DNA of 64,000 nucleotides from Eopsaltria australis (Eukaryota > Chordata > Aves > Passeriformes > Petroicidae), in contig JAVTVJ010001332.1 of NCBI GenBank assembly GCA_034509425.1, forward strand, positions 1 through 64,000, read 5' to 3'. Shown piece by piece: positions 1 through 13,300 of the stretch (positions are counted from its first letter, which is position 1; the number at the start of each line of letters is the position of its first letter). The position numbers were made by a program, and so were the translations under genes. The notes below the pieces were generated by a model. It did no database searches. It worked only from the letters and a program-made list of their open reading frames with translations, and had not been told where the DNA came from.

Positions 1-1911
1 GCACATTTTTTTTCCTAAAGTATTTTACACGTGTTCAAAAAAAGAACCCAAGGATAAAAATATTTAAATTTGCCTTTATATTAAAATAGTCACATTATTT
101 TTATTTTAAAAGTTTCTAACTAGGGTTTGAGCTGAACATTTAACAGTGAAAATCAAATGCATGCATCAGAACCTTGTCAATGTCTCCAGGTTAAAGACCT
201 CAGAATTTCTAAGACGTTTAGTCTTAGGTCTCTCAACCTGCTGAACAGTCTGTTCTGTCTCTGAAGAAGTCATCATGCAATATTGTTACTATTTTGCTAG
301 GGAGGAAAAAACATGGAAAAAAACCTCAAACCAACCCAACAAAATTCCTATTTTAGGAGTTTAACTTACTTTTATTTCTCCAATCAAATTTTCTCACAAC
401 ATTTTTTTTGTATTTTTTACTTCTCTTCCCCCTCCTTGTCTTAGAACAGCAGCAATTTATGAACTCTGATAGGAGAATCACAGTGCAAGTAAAATTATGT
501 CTCTTAAGCTAAATATACCTTGCAAGTGGAGGGTCTTAAGAGTCTAAATTAACTTGAGGCTCACTAAAACTTTTCTCTATTTTATTATTTTGAATATCTG
601 TGAGGACAATTGCGCTTGAGTATTTTGCTCTACTCTTAACCAAGTGGAGAAAAACGTTATCAGGAATGGAAATTGGGTGCAAAAACCTATATATTACTGC
701 CTTCCCTAAAACATTGGTTGATTGTGGCAGCACTCTGATACTTACATAGAAAGCCTCCAATAACTTAAAATCAGGAAATCATTTGTTAATAATCCTTTAG
801 GATAATCTTCGTTCTGCTGTGAACTAAAATATTGATCCAGAAAAGTTAAAAATTCTTTCTGTCCACAAAGTTTCCTGCTCTGTAAAATCATCTTGGGAGT
901 TTTAGTTATACACTCCCAGGTTTAGATGAAAATGCTATTTTTATACATTATTTCTATGTGTATAAATCGAAAATATCAATAAGATAGTTCATTGTATTGT
1001 ATTGCAGAAATTAATTGTACTTTAAAGAGAACAGGAACACTGCCTCCTGGAAGTAATTTGGTTTTATTTAATGTGAAAAGTGATTTATTCTCTAAGTTTG
1101 CAAACACACACAACTCAAGGACATTATTCAGCAATAATTTAAATGCTTAGTGAGCTTGCACTGTTGCAGGATGTTTCTTCAACAATTGTCAAGTTTTTAA
1201 GGCTTATTTTCACAAATGTATTTTAATTTCACCAGACCTGCAATCATCACAATTTTAGAAAACAAGAGGCTATTTTAATATGAAAATGTTTTTATTCTAT
1301 TGAGATTATCACTTCAGTTAAAATCACTGATAGTGATCATTAACTAAGTAGACTATTGCATTTTCAATCTCCTTTTATAACTCTCCCTATTTAAAGGCAC
1401 CATATGAACTACCAGACAGTAACTATCACTCTAGGATGACTCAGTACTGGACAATGATACTGTAGCTCCCTTTCAACAGGCCAGGGGGAGGAAGAAAGGG
1501 AATAAAATGTTGTTTTCAATTGTCTTTTTGCAGTCTGAATTTTAAATACTCTTTATAATTCAGCACAGAAAGCAATTTCCACTACTTTTATGGTGATGAA
1601 TACAAAGACTAATTCCAGACAGAATTCCAACTGTGTGTATTACCATTTTCCATTAATTCTTATTTTCTTTCCAAAAGTTTTACCAAGTATCAACAGACTT
1701 AAAAAGTTAAATTCAGTCCCAGGAAAAATACTGTCCAAAATCTTATTTCACTCCCAATGGTAGCATCCTGAGATACCCATTTCAAAAGAAGGATAAAAAT
1801 AAAAGTTAAAGGTGTTCCAAATAGGCTATAAAAAAAGAAATTTTAACATTTCATTTAAGTGAAATTAGTTTTTAACACCAATATCTAGCCATTTTTGCAC
1901 GTCTAAGGTAC
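1..1911. other. AT-rich unique DNA, no gene seen
   Basis: The stretch is AT-rich with short A and T runs. I see no open reading frame of convincing length or composition, no RNA gene and no transposon I can name. It ends where CR1 similarity begins near 1912. Confidence 0.6.
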
Positions 1912-2285
1912 TCTGGATTTTTGTCCTGGAGAATGGGAGGTTCAAGGGAGTCTTATTGATCTCTGCTAATGCCTAAAAGGGAGTTATAGTGAGGTGGCGA
2001 ATCAGCCTTTTCTCTCAGGGAACAAGAGACAGAACAAGTAGAAATGGCCTCAAGGTTCATCAGGGGAGATTAAGAATAATTTCTTCACTGAAAAGGTGAT
2101 CAGATATTGAAAGAGGCTGCCCAAGGGAAATGGTGGAATCACCATCCCTGGAAATGTTCAAAAACATGTAGATGCGGTACTTGGGCAAATGGTTTAGTGG
2201 TGAGCACAGCAGTGATTGGTGAAACATTAGATTGATTAACTTTGAGATCTTTTCCAATCTTAGCAATTCTATTATTCTATGAATA
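1912..2285 (+). mobile_element. CR1 LINE, 5'-truncated 3' end
   Basis: This is the end of the CR1 reverse-transcriptase frame plus the 3' untranslated region, in forward orientation. Visible landmarks are the block with TATAGTGAGGTGG near 1986, a degenerate GGGGAGATTAAGA block near 2062, and a copy of the CR1 segment GGAATCACCATCCCTGG near 2136. It closes with ATTCTATTATTCTATGA, a decayed run of the CR1 terminal octamer. CR1 copies in birds are normally truncated at the 5' end and lack target-site duplications, and this copy fits. Many substitutions and a broken frame mark it as an old, dead copy. Confidence 0.85.
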
Positions 2286-3459
2286 CAAGATCCTTTTCCA
2301 TTTCTTAGATTTTTAGAAAAACAGCATAATGTAAAAGAGATCAGTAATAGTTACATAGACTATTGTGTTGTCCAATTCTTTCACAACTGGAAACAGATTT
2401 GAGTAAAGCCTAATATAAGAGCATTAGGAATGCATTTTATTTAGGACCGCTCTGTAATTTTCCTGATATATGTGTCCCCTTCACCTAAAAAAATGCCAAA
2501 TGCTATTATTTCCAAATTTATGTTTGATCCATGGGCTTTAATTTTTGTAATATTCCAACAATAGACATTTCATAATATTTTTCTATTCTTGCTCAATAAA
2601 AACTTTTGTCAATCTCATCATGTTTCTTCAAAAGACACAAAAAAATGCCTGCTGAAGAAATCAAAAAGTTCCATTAAATTATATAATCCCTTTTCTTAAT
2701 CTCCTAAAGGAATATTCTGGTTTACAACAAAATACCGGTGTTCAAATATCAAAGCTCAAAACTCAAACCCATAGGTAACTAAATGATTTTATGGATATGA
2801 TATTAATAACAACATACATATATTTTCTGGCAGATAATCTATACTTGCATAAAATAACTCTCTCTTTCTTCTTAGTACTAACATCTGAAAACTGAAAACT
2901 CATCCAGCTTTATCACCAAAACAGTGCAGTTTGGGATTCCCTACATAGAATCCATATTTACATGACAATACTATCAAAAGTTTTCAATTGAAGACTAATT
3001 TTTTCTTACTGTATTACTTTGTTAGCTCCCATTGTTTATATGCTGGGATGGCTATACCTGAACTTCGAGGCAGATGCTCTTTAATTCCAGTGTTCATTAT
3101 GTTCACATACAGAGCTTGCAGTATGTTATTATTTACCAGTGTGAATCCTCACTTTCCCCTTAACTACTTGCCTTTAAAGGTAGTATCAGGTGTACAGAGA
3201 AAGAAGGAAAGGAGTTATGGTATGCTTAAATAGGCCCTGAAATTTTGATGGTTTGAGAAGCAGTAGTGTGGTTTTTATTAAAAAATTTGTCTATGTTGTA
3301 GTATTAGGCTGTGTTAAAATGTTGTGGTTCTGCCTTCTATCCAATTGTTTTTGTCTCATTTCTGTGCATTTTGTCACGGCATCCTTGAATTTTTCTTGCG
3401 CACTCCTTTTTTGCATAAATTGTCTAATTTGCCAGGATTTTTGTAAATTCTAATCCTAT
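2286..3459. other. AT-rich unique DNA
   Basis: No recognisable gene or repeat. There are short chance reading frames near 2988-3233 and 3253-3453, but both are rich in F, L, C and Y, as expected from AT-rich non-coding DNA. Confidence 0.5.
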
Positions 3460-3740
3460 CCTCTGGAGCATTTACAATCCTGCCCAGCTATCCATCAGCC
3501 ACAGATTTTTAAAGCTTATGGTTTCTTCTGTCATTCAAATCTCTTTTCTTTTAGACACTGAGAAACAACATGGCAAAAACTGCCCCCTGTGGAACTCCCC
3601 AGCTGAAATGATTAATAATGATTCCTCGTTAAATGAAAGTAATTTTTTCAAACAGTTGGTGGCTACATCTCATCCACATTTTGCTGGTCTGCTTAAAAGA
3701 ATGTAATAGCACACCCTACATCCTCCTTAATGAAGATGTA
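3460..3740 (-). mobile_element. possible very old CR1-superfamily LINE fragment
   Basis: The plus strand holds CCCCCTGTGGAACTCCCC near 3583-3600. It resembles the complement of the CR1-family reverse-transcriptase segment that encodes the PQG(S/T) block, and the order of the surrounding blocks is also CR1-like. The similarity is weak and interrupted, so this would be an old member of the family if real. A profile search with CR1/L3 consensus sequences would settle it. Confidence 0.35.
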
Positions 3741-6700
3741 ATTATATAATATTTCCTTTTTTCTTATCACGGAAAAGATCATGTTTTAGCAGTTTGTAAA
3801 TAACTTTGACTTACAGAGTCAAAAACATAAAAAACATTTCAGAAAAAGTAATTCTCTCATAATTATCACCATTTATAAACAGTACAAATCTTCCTTATGC
3901 TGCACTGACATTAACATTTGCTTTCAGCAGCATATTGGTAATTTTAAAGTCAAAGTTGCAGGTGGCTTATCTCTTTAGCTATACATTCATTCATAAACGG
4001 TTATCTATAAAATATGTACTGTGGGTTAAGAATCTGTAAACATTACACTGTAAATATGCACTCCTTAATAACAAAAGCTTTATATACCTATGACCATGCA
4101 ATTGATTTTAAGCAGAGAACACAGGTACGCACTTCTGGAGAGATCCTATATAATTTTCAGAGTAAGAATGGTTCATATCAGTTTATTCTAACATCTTTCA
4201 TGTTTGACTCAGGTCTTAATAACAGTTTGAAATCAGAGAATTCAAACATATTCTCACATGAAAGAGATGAAGTCCAACAGTACTTGGATAAAAAGCTGTT
4301 TTGGTTTTTTTCTCGTTGTTGTATGGGTCTTCAACTTTGCAGGTGCTCACTAGAAGTGCTGGATATCTAGTTGTGTTTCCCTCTTTTTACATGAAGTTAA
4401 AATTGTGACTATTAGTTTATTAACAAATGTATAACATGCAAATTTACTTTACAGGAACAGGACATACATTTTAACTTCATCGTAAACATACTAAGTGAAA
4501 CTACTAGAGGGAGATTTTTTTTTCAGTTTAAAAAGTTTTGGGTACAATTTTATTGGTTTACGAATGACTCACAAATTTAAAACCTGTAGCTGAGGAAGAA
4601 CTGCTGAAACTGCTGAAAAACTGAATACAACTCTATTATGAACTGGAAAGGAGCTAACTCTTGCTACTAATAGGTACATGCTAGTGTTAGAGATTGTTAA
4701 CATACTGTCATCCAACAGTTATTAGAGAAAGGCAGCTCTGGAAACAGCAGAAATGTCTGTTTTCAGATAAAGGACTCATGGTATTAGCAAGAGTATGTCA
4801 TGTAACATGAGTTATTTATGAATCAGGACCTCTCTATGCACTGAGTAATAAAATTAATTACATTTTTGAAAATAAAAATATGCAATTCTAGTATTTTTTC
4901 TAAGACTTCAGTTTGCATACTATTCAGTTCTTGAAGTTGTTCCTTAGAGACTCTACCACCCAATTACAGTAAATATTTAGAGTTAACCCTGTGGTGGAAT
5001 TTCCATTATGTAAAAATAATAGTCATCAGAACTCAAATTTATTAATTTTTTTAAATTAAATTTAAAACTTCATTGCCTTTGGGCTGTTTTCACCTTTATT
5101 TATTATTTTAATTGCATTTTCCATCTGATATTTTTGCAGGGTTTTTTTTTTTCTATTGAATCAGTTTGCACACCAAGCAGAAAAGAGAAGTAACATCAGC
5201 ATAAGCTTGTCAACCTTCTAGCTGACCAAATAAAATGGTCACTCCCACATCCTTGACTCTTCAAATCTTGGACTATTCTTATGCATACAGTCTTATCAAG
5301 TAGATTTCCATTTATGGTTGCTCTGTTTCCCAAGTGGTTGCAAAAACTGTAAAGTCAATGTCTGTAAAGAATTTGAGAGGTCCTGGCTTATTGAGATAAC
5401 CTATGGAATAGAGAGTATTAGAATTGCAAAATATCAAATCTGAGATAAACATCAGCTTCCAAATAGCCTCTGTAAATCTGAACCACTAAACAAAAAAATA
5501 TATCTTTATGAGAAGACAGACCACAAAAAACTTGGGAAAATCAGCAAAAGAGTAAGTCTCACTTGATCCAAGATACAAACCCATGCTCAATTAATAGCAT
5601 AAACAGTTGTGGAACTTGGGAAGAACAGATATAAAACCTAACTGATTCCACAATTTACAGAATACAGTAAAATGTTATAATGCTGTTTGATACTGACAGA
5701 AAATATACTTCATTATTCTAAAAACAAATGAAATAATACACAAACTAGTAAAAAGTTCATCAAATCTGAAAGAAAAAAAAAAAAAAAAAAAAAAAGAAAA
5801 CCACACTGTGAGAAACAGTATTCTTTTTAAATTAATGTCACTGAAATCTAATCTTGTAAAAGTATGATTTATGCTCAAACTAGTGCAATTATGTCCTCTT
5901 ACACAATAGAAAAGTTTCAAAGGACTCTCTAACTGTCCTGTTTGTAATCACTTAGGATAAGAAGACAAACTAGTAATAAAACAGTAGACATTCTAAGGAC
6001 ATGAGAAAAATCAGAACCAATTGCAGATGTGCACACCTCAAACAGTCTCTCTTGAGACTGCAGAATAAACAAGATGCATTTATTTTATTATCCCTTTTGT
6101 TGTGCCCTAGGTTGTATCAAGAAACCGTTTTTTGTCATTTCAATCCATGGAGGTGTGCTATTGAGTACGAAAACATATTTTTGTAAAAATATTTTTATTG
6201 TGAAGTCTGGAAAGAAAATTTTTACAGCTGAAAATTCTAGTAGAGTCAACACAATTTTAATTTTTCATATAAACTGGAATTGTTAAAAATTAGAATATCC
6301 GGATTACATCATATTTAAAGGTGGCATGCAGTACTCCTAAAGCAACTATTGAAAATATCAACCTTTACTTCTGGACAGATTTCTTCTTTATTTATCTAAA
6401 ATGTTTTTTCTTTTTTTGTATATTTTAGTAAATGTGAAAAAATATTACATCACATCATAAAAGTAATAGATCTGTAGATAAATGTTTTAGATGAATGAAC
6501 TAGAACAGTTAAAGGGAAAATTAGAAGGGTTCAGAGTCAAGGACTATAAAGGTAACTGCTACCCATTATTCACAACTGCCAGCTTGATCTTTTTCCTTAA
6601 TGCGCCTTCCAGTTAAACCAATGCTTCAGAGCTCCAACTTGAAAGCAAAAATGCACTTCTAATACAAAAGGGTTATTGATTTGTCTTCTGAAAGTTTACT

Positions 6701-8689
6701 TTACAGAATGTGAATGTTGAAGGCAAAGATTCACTAAAAGTATGTAAGAATGTGAGAAAACCATTTCGAAGAATTCGAAGTTAATAAGCAGGCTGGTCTG
6801 TTCTCAGCTTGCTTTATTACAACTAACAGAGAAAAATATCAAGTAAAAATTTAGTTATAAATATGGGTCAGATTATAATTTTTACTGAAAAATTACAAGT
6901 ATTGGAAAAATGTACAAGTATTCTGTAAAAATCTTTTAGCTGTATACCTGACATTTTTTAATGTATTTCTACTGGTGATGAGCTACAATGTTTGAATAGC
7001 TATAAAATGGTGTGCTTGGCAAATCACACTCAAAAATGCACTCCTAAAGTAAAATAATTTTTAAGATGTACTTTTCTTTGTATTCTTCCATTGTGATCTC
7101 AAACATGAATGAGAGCTCTGGAGCTATTCTACAAGACTAATGGCTTATGGCATTAGGACATCTTCTTAACATTCCCTTGTATCAGTTGAAGGAGAGAGTT
7201 ATATAATGGTGAACCATACCATAAAATGGGTATGAGTTCTTCATCTGTGAATAAACAATATGTTAGACATCATGGTGTTTGATGGAACAAGTATCACATC
7301 GCTTTGTTCATTTATGGTGAACACACAGCAGTCTAGAAGACTGAAACTTTTAATTTCATTAGGACAGCCAGAAACTAAGAATTTTATTTTATGGAGTTGC
7401 TATCAACAGGGACTCGGAGATTGGTCTGTGTAAGAGCAAATGATTTGCAGTTTGTAGGTTAAAAAATGACTGTTGTCTGACTTGTCATATATTTAAATCT
7501 CTTTTTCATTTGAATCTAGGAAATAGGGTGGCTAGTTCGTGGGAAAAGCATACAAGAAAAGCTCATTATTGTGGTTAATGGAGAAGTGTGGCTTTTTTCT
7601 ATTTTTTTGTCAAACGGGCAGAGAGTGAACAGAGCAGTGAACAGAATGGTACATATCTCTGTAGTATTCAATTCACAGTGGCTTGCTATGAAATGTAGCT
7701 CTAAATCCCACTGGTAATGACTGAAATTTGGATTGTCCTCAACCCAGACCTGTCCTGATGCCTTTCGAGGAGCAAATAAATCTTTCTCAGAACAAACATG
7801 TACTTGAAAACCCCCACAAATTATTGTGCAGCAGAATTCCTTTCTTTGGGATGTCTCTTACATTTATAATTCATTCTTTTTCATGGTGGAAAATTATACT
7901 CATCACTATTTGCATTATTATATATATTTCAGGTAGATTATGACAAGGAAGTCTTTTGTCCTTTTATTAGATTCAAAGAGCTTGTTCTTATGCGATGAAA
8001 CCTTCTTGAAAACACTGTTGAGGTGAAAGAAAGATTAACTAAATGGCACTATCTGATTGGATAAATCTTTGATCTGGAAAGCAAAGAAGCAATAGACAAA
8101 CTTTTTCACATACAGGTGTGAACTTTGCTCTTCTTTAAGACATCTGAGGCAGCAGATCAGCAGGTGACAGAAACCTTGGTGATAGCAGCTGACTGGCATT
8201 AGATGCAGAGAGAGCTACAGAGGCTGGCCTAGAGCCACATTATCAGTGCATGCCTGCTGCCTAACATACAATGGGATAGATAGCAGAAGCAATAGTTCTC
8301 TAGCAATACACCTACAGGTGTCCAATGCTCTGGTGAGCTGAGCCAAGAGAGCACAGATGTTGGCAACCCAACCAGATGCAATACGCTAGTGATTAGCCTG
8401 AATGTCCTGCTCCTGGGACTGGGGCTATGTGTGGGCGGTTCACAGCCACTGGGCCTTGGCTCCTGTGAATGTGAAGTGTGGGAACTGGCTGTGGAATAGA
8501 AATATTAGAAAAGAAACTGCAGTTCACCAGATGTAATATCCTGCTCAAAAATTAACTTCTGATCATGTCTGTGAGCAAGCAGTGGTGTTCTGTTCCCTCA
8601 GCTTTACCACCACCACTCTGAACCACCAAAAAAGTATTAGAGAGAGACAAAGCAGTCTGCTCCTCAAATATGCTCATTAGGGTTCTAAC
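3741..8689. other. AT-rich unique DNA, no gene seen
   Basis: About 5 kb without a recognisable transposon. It includes a reading frame of 118 codons at 4014-4370, with no known domain, no codon bias I can see and no convincing splice sites. It also includes a pure A23 run at 5773-5795. The part from about 8100 to 8600 is richer in G and C and may hide an old repeat that I cannot identify. Confidence 0.5.
5773..5795 (+). repeat. pure poly(A) run, A23
   Basis: Twenty-three uninterrupted A residues follow CTGAAAG. CR1 elements do not end in poly(A), so this is either a simple mononucleotide tract or the tail of an old processed retrocopy. I see no recognisable gene body upstream on the plus strand. 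Confidence 0.9.
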
Positions 8690-9290
8690 ATCCCCAAGGA
8701 GGAAAATTCCAATTCTTGAAGCTATTTATACTAGAGGTAGATCACACTTAATTGGAAAGCTTTTTCTGATATCTAGCCATTATTTCTTGTGTTATAATTT
8801 TTTTAAATACTACTATTAAACAATATCAGGCAGAGCTCTGCTCTGTCTTCTCTGTTACCTTCTACTAGGTATCTGTACACACCTGTAAGGGCCCTCCACA
8901 ACGTTATTCCTTCCCAGAATGAACAGACACAGTACTGGAGCCTCTTATGACCCAAGCTTGTGCTTGGGTCCACATATCACTTTGGTGGACTCTTTGAAAG
9001 TCTCTATAGTAGGTCAGTGTCTGTCTTGTGCACAGGAGCGTTAGGCTGAGTACAGCACTCAGATCTCAGACAGCAGAGCAGGATTTTGCCCCAGATCTGC
9101 TGGCTGGTAACTTGGTAGTCCAGCCTGTGATGTGGCTGTAGCTTCATTGCTGCCTTGGGGTCCTGCCCCCTGAAGGCCACCCTGCTGTTCCTGGGGTGTT
9201 TTCTGCTGTTCCAAAGCAGTTGTGCCTGACCTGTTCTGATTCTATGCTTTACCCATTGCTGGGGTTGAGCTTTACATTTTCCTTTGTTGA
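8690..9290 (-). mobile_element. old CR1 LINE fragment, antisense
   Basis: Antisense CR1 blocks can be followed at low identity. A segment near 8865-8990 (CTAGGTATCTGTACACACCTG, then CAGAATGAACAGACACAGTACTGGAGCCTCTTATGA) matches the reverse complement of the CR1 region just after the reverse transcriptase. The stretch near 9030-9120 corresponds to the block about 200 bases further into the element. It has many small deletions and substitutions. It is a separate insertion from the next one, because both copies include the same CR1 3' half. Confidence 0.5.
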
Positions 9291-9364
9291 ATATTTTCAT
9301 TAACCCTTTGGGAGATAAAGAAATTACTTTATGCTTACTTTACATAGGACACTGCTCATAAAGC

Positions 9365-10308
9365 ATCATAGAACGGTATAGTTTGGAAAAGACCCCTAAG
9401 TTCACTGAGTCCAACTGTTAACCCAACTCTGCCAAATCCTCAATTAAACCAGCTCCCTAAGCACCACATTTGCACATCTTAGATACCTTCAGGGATGGTG
9501 ATTCCATCACTTCCCTGGGAAGCCATTTCCAATGCTTAACAAGCCTTTCCATGTAGACTTTTTTCCCAATATCAAGTCTAACCTTCCTTGATGCAACTTG
9601 AGGCCATTTTTCCTTCTTCTATCACTTGTTACATGGGAGAAGAGACCAAGCTCCACATTGTTACAGCCTCCTTTTAGGTAGTTACTGGACTATAAGGTCT
9701 CCCCTCAGACTCCTTTTTCTGCAGGCTAAACAATACCCTCTCCCTCAGCCCCTACTCACAGGACTTGTGATCCAGATCCTTTTCCAGTTTTATTGTCCTC
9801 TGGACATACTCCTTCACCTCAATGTCTTTCCTGCAGTGAGGGGCCCAAAACTGTACACAGGATTCCACGGGGAGCCTCCCATCATTTCCGAGTACCAGGA
9901 GAAGATCACTGCTCTCATCCTGCTGGCCAGACTATTGCTGAGACAAGCTGGGATGCCATTGATCTTTTTTGGCTTCTTGGCCACCTGGGCACACCGTAGC
10001 TCATGTTCAGCTGCTGTCAGCAGCATCTCCAGGTCCTTTTCCCATGGGCAGCTTTGCAGCCACTCTGCCCCTGTCTGTGGCATTGCCTGGGGTTGTTGTG
10101 ACATGACTGACATGTAATAGTGTTGAACCTTACACCGCTGGCCTTGGCCAATTGGTCCAGCCTGTCCAGATCCCTCTGCAGAACTGAGGGATCCTACCCT
10201 CCGGCAAATCAACATTCCCACACAACTAGGTGTCACCTGCATAGTGATTGAGGGTGCACTCGATTTCCTCATCCAGATCACCAACAAAGATATTAAATAG
10301 GACTGGCC
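9365..10308 (-). mobile_element. CR1 LINE, 3' half, antisense
   Basis: A minus-strand CR1 of about 945 bases. Its 3' end lies at the left (ATCATAGAACGGTATAG, the complement of the decayed terminal octamer region). Its truncated 5' end lies at the right, at TTAAATAGGACTGGCC. It covers the last third of the reverse transcriptase and the 3' untranslated region. Diagnostic plus-strand blocks are GGGCCCAAAACTGTACACAGG near 9842, CTTCTTGGCCACCTGGGCACA near 9971, and CAGCCTGTCCAGATCCCTCTG near 10157. The coding frame is broken by stops and small indels, so it is inactive. A GATTCTATG motif just past the 5' end (10310-10319) may be chance or the relic of another CR1 tail. Confidence 0.93.
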
Positions 10309-13300
10309 ATGATTCTATGTACATCTTTTATTTGATCACCTTATCATTTAAATAGCATTCATTGGACCACATAACTGTACTTTACAGATTGTTACATTTC
10401 ATCGAAATTTACCAACTATCCAACATAAGTGATGCTCCTTTGTTTTATATAATTCACATAATTTACTAGCTTTCCCCTTTAAAAAACCTTGATTAAAACC
10501 TTGAATACTTTTTTTCATTGTTTTTAGACCTAACAGCATTAAATGTTAAAGTTTTGTCAAGAGGTAAAGAAAAACAATAGTCATTCTACATAATATGATT
10601 ATGCAAGTCTTCAGCTTTTCTCTGGCTCCTGAGAGTAGGGATTCTGATATTAATAGCTATAGAAATTTGGCCAGCCTTGACTTTAAAATTTGAAATTTAG
10701 ATGCAAGCTTTTTCCCAGATAGTATGTTCCAAGAGAATGTGAATCCTAAAGCAACTAGTTGTTTCAGAATGCATTCTGCAACACTATACCATAAGTATAA
10801 ATTATCAAATAAAGTAAAATAGGTTTATTTTAAAAAGTATTATGAATGTACTTTTTGATATACATTCATACTGAGAACAATTGACAGAACAAGTAGCAAA
10901 TGCTGTGCTTTTGTCTTTTATGTCAAAACACACATAGAAATCAGTGAAATAAATATGTCTACACTTCACTTACATGATTTAGTAATACCTTGATCTGAAC
11001 TAGAAACCAACAACAGATGTCGGAAAAGTATTTCACACTATCAATCCACAAGTTCTATTGTACCTGTCAAAGAAGTAGATTATAAGAAACCTTGTATTTG
11101 TGTGTGAGCAAGGGTGGGTGGTGACAAGAAAGAGAAAGGGAGAGTGCCATTACAACACAGTATAACGTAACCATTCACTAAAGGCTGAGACAGCAATTTT
11201 TCCATCAGAGCCCCATCAGTAAGAAATGCTAGATCATTTCCAGGTCAAAAGTCAAAGAAAGACTTCAGAGTTTCTGGGTGCAAGAAGACCAAGTTGCTTC
11301 GGAAATCTTTCTAGAGATTGTGTATATACCTCTTTGTTTCCCAGAAATCATCTAACTCTCTTGAAATGCATTTAGGAAAAATGCCTAGAAAGATGATTCA
11401 TGATGCTGAATTTGCACCCGTCTTATACACGTTCTATGCCACCTTTAGAGTTATTTACTGTAGAGTTACATTGAAGAAAGAGAGCTTCTAAATGAGTACC
11501 ACATTGCTCTAAATCTGATTCTGTCGATTTTGCTGCAAAGTGTTTTCTAGTATAACTTAAAGTTTGTATGTGTCCTACACCAAACTTCTGAGGGATTTAC
11601 TTTCACTGGAAAAACAAACAAAGGTGTGAGATTTTTCATAAATGAAGTAAAATATTTAAATGTCAATGGGGATAATGATGTTAGAATCTGACTATGTCTG
11701 AGGTTAGCAGTATATTCTATTTTAAAATGAACACATTTGTTTCTAATTACAAAATACTTTTCTTTGCTGAAGTGCTTCAATTCATTTACTACATGATATT
11801 CTGATAAAAGAGGCAATGTGGTCCTGTTATCACAGAACAGAAGAGTTGTTCATTCAAATAATTCAAATCATGTGTTTTTCTGTCAGTCTCTTCATTGTCA
11901 AACTGGGATTAATGCATGTTCTGTCACTTCAAAGATGAGTTGTGAAATGCTTTCTGTTTATAAGCATTACAAGTATTACAATTACATTTTATTAAAGCAG
12001 AGATACATTTTTCCTTCCAAGTCCTCTTCATTAGCAGAGGAATCTAAAAAACAAAGACAGTTTAAAGAATATTTTAAAATATTTCTATTGCTCTGGGGTT
12101 TGTAGACAAAGCACTTAATAAACAGGCAATGACTGTCTACCCACATAATTTTTAGATGGGACAAAAACCCCATACAGTATGACATGGATTACAAATTTGA
12201 GACGACAAGAAGCATGAACTCAACAAAAAAGAGGTAACCTTTTTAGAGGTAACCATAAGAAGAGGTTATAGAGGGTGCCTATTTTTATTCTGTGCAGTTC
12301 TTTATTAATCTACTGTAACATTTTTGTGTAACAAACTCAACCACACAAGTTTAGGACACTTTATGTCTTCTTACTTAAGAGACAAGCCAATAAAGATAAA
12401 GTAAAATGACTGAACAACACGTAGAATATTGCAAGTGGATGAGTCATTATTATCTCAACAGGCAAAAATTTATAAAGATACTTAAAATCTTAAATGAGTC
12501 AAGTACAAGAAAAAAAAAAAAAGAAAATAGAACATGCACATATTAATGCTATACCATCACGCAGGTCAACAAGTTTCTGCAAATACACACATTTTATTTC
12601 ACACAAATGGTACTTGTGCAAGTGAAACTGAAGGTTTTCTAATTGAGTTTCAAAACCTAATACTTTTTTTTTTTTTTTTTTGGTTGTAACATTCCTCATT
12701 TTTACAATAGTGAGGTATTTCTCCTGAGTTCACTGTTCAGTGGTTCCTTCATGCAGCCTGGTTTTGGACATTTTAGTTATATACCTTTAGGCTAGCCTAT
12801 GTTGATTTTAAATGTCAAATTAATAGGTCTAAACTTCAGACACAATTCTTCCATCATGTTTTCCACCACTGACAGGTGTTTCATGAAGCTGTTCTGATTT
12901 ATTAGTTCCACTACAATTTCCTCAGGAATTGCCACAATGTGGAAGGTTATAGATAGTCACTTTATTTTAAATACTGTATCAAATATTATCTTACCATGGA
13001 AGATTTCAGCTGATCCTTTCTCAAAATCTTAAAATAACAATTTGGTAAATATGAGTTTGGTTGAAAGCTTTCATTAAGTGAGGGGACTTTGATGATGTAG
13101 TTTTTGGGTGATATTATTTAAAAATAAAGTTTGTGTATCACATGTTTAGATTTTATATGGTCTCCACCTGGTTTTTGTATGCTTTTTTTGCTTTTTCCTT
13201 ATTGTGGAGCTGTTGTAGTGAGACCTCATTTGAGCTTGTGCTAAGTGTAACCTAAGTGTATTTCTGCCACTTTTCAAGTTTCCAGAATTTGGGTTGTCAA

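Noticed and set aside
4014..4370. Reading frame of 118 codons on the plus strand
   Set aside because: No recognisable domain, composition typical of AT-rich non-coding DNA, and no convincing splice or start context. Frames of this length are expected by chance in 64 kb over six frames.
6763..6782. TTCGAAGAATTCGAAG, looking like a heat-shock element
   Set aside because: The GAA and TTC units are not at the 5-base spacing that heat-shock factor needs.
9626..10287. Long frames (157-163 codons) on both strands
   Set aside because: Both lie inside the antisense CR1. They are readings of a decayed LINE, not host genes.
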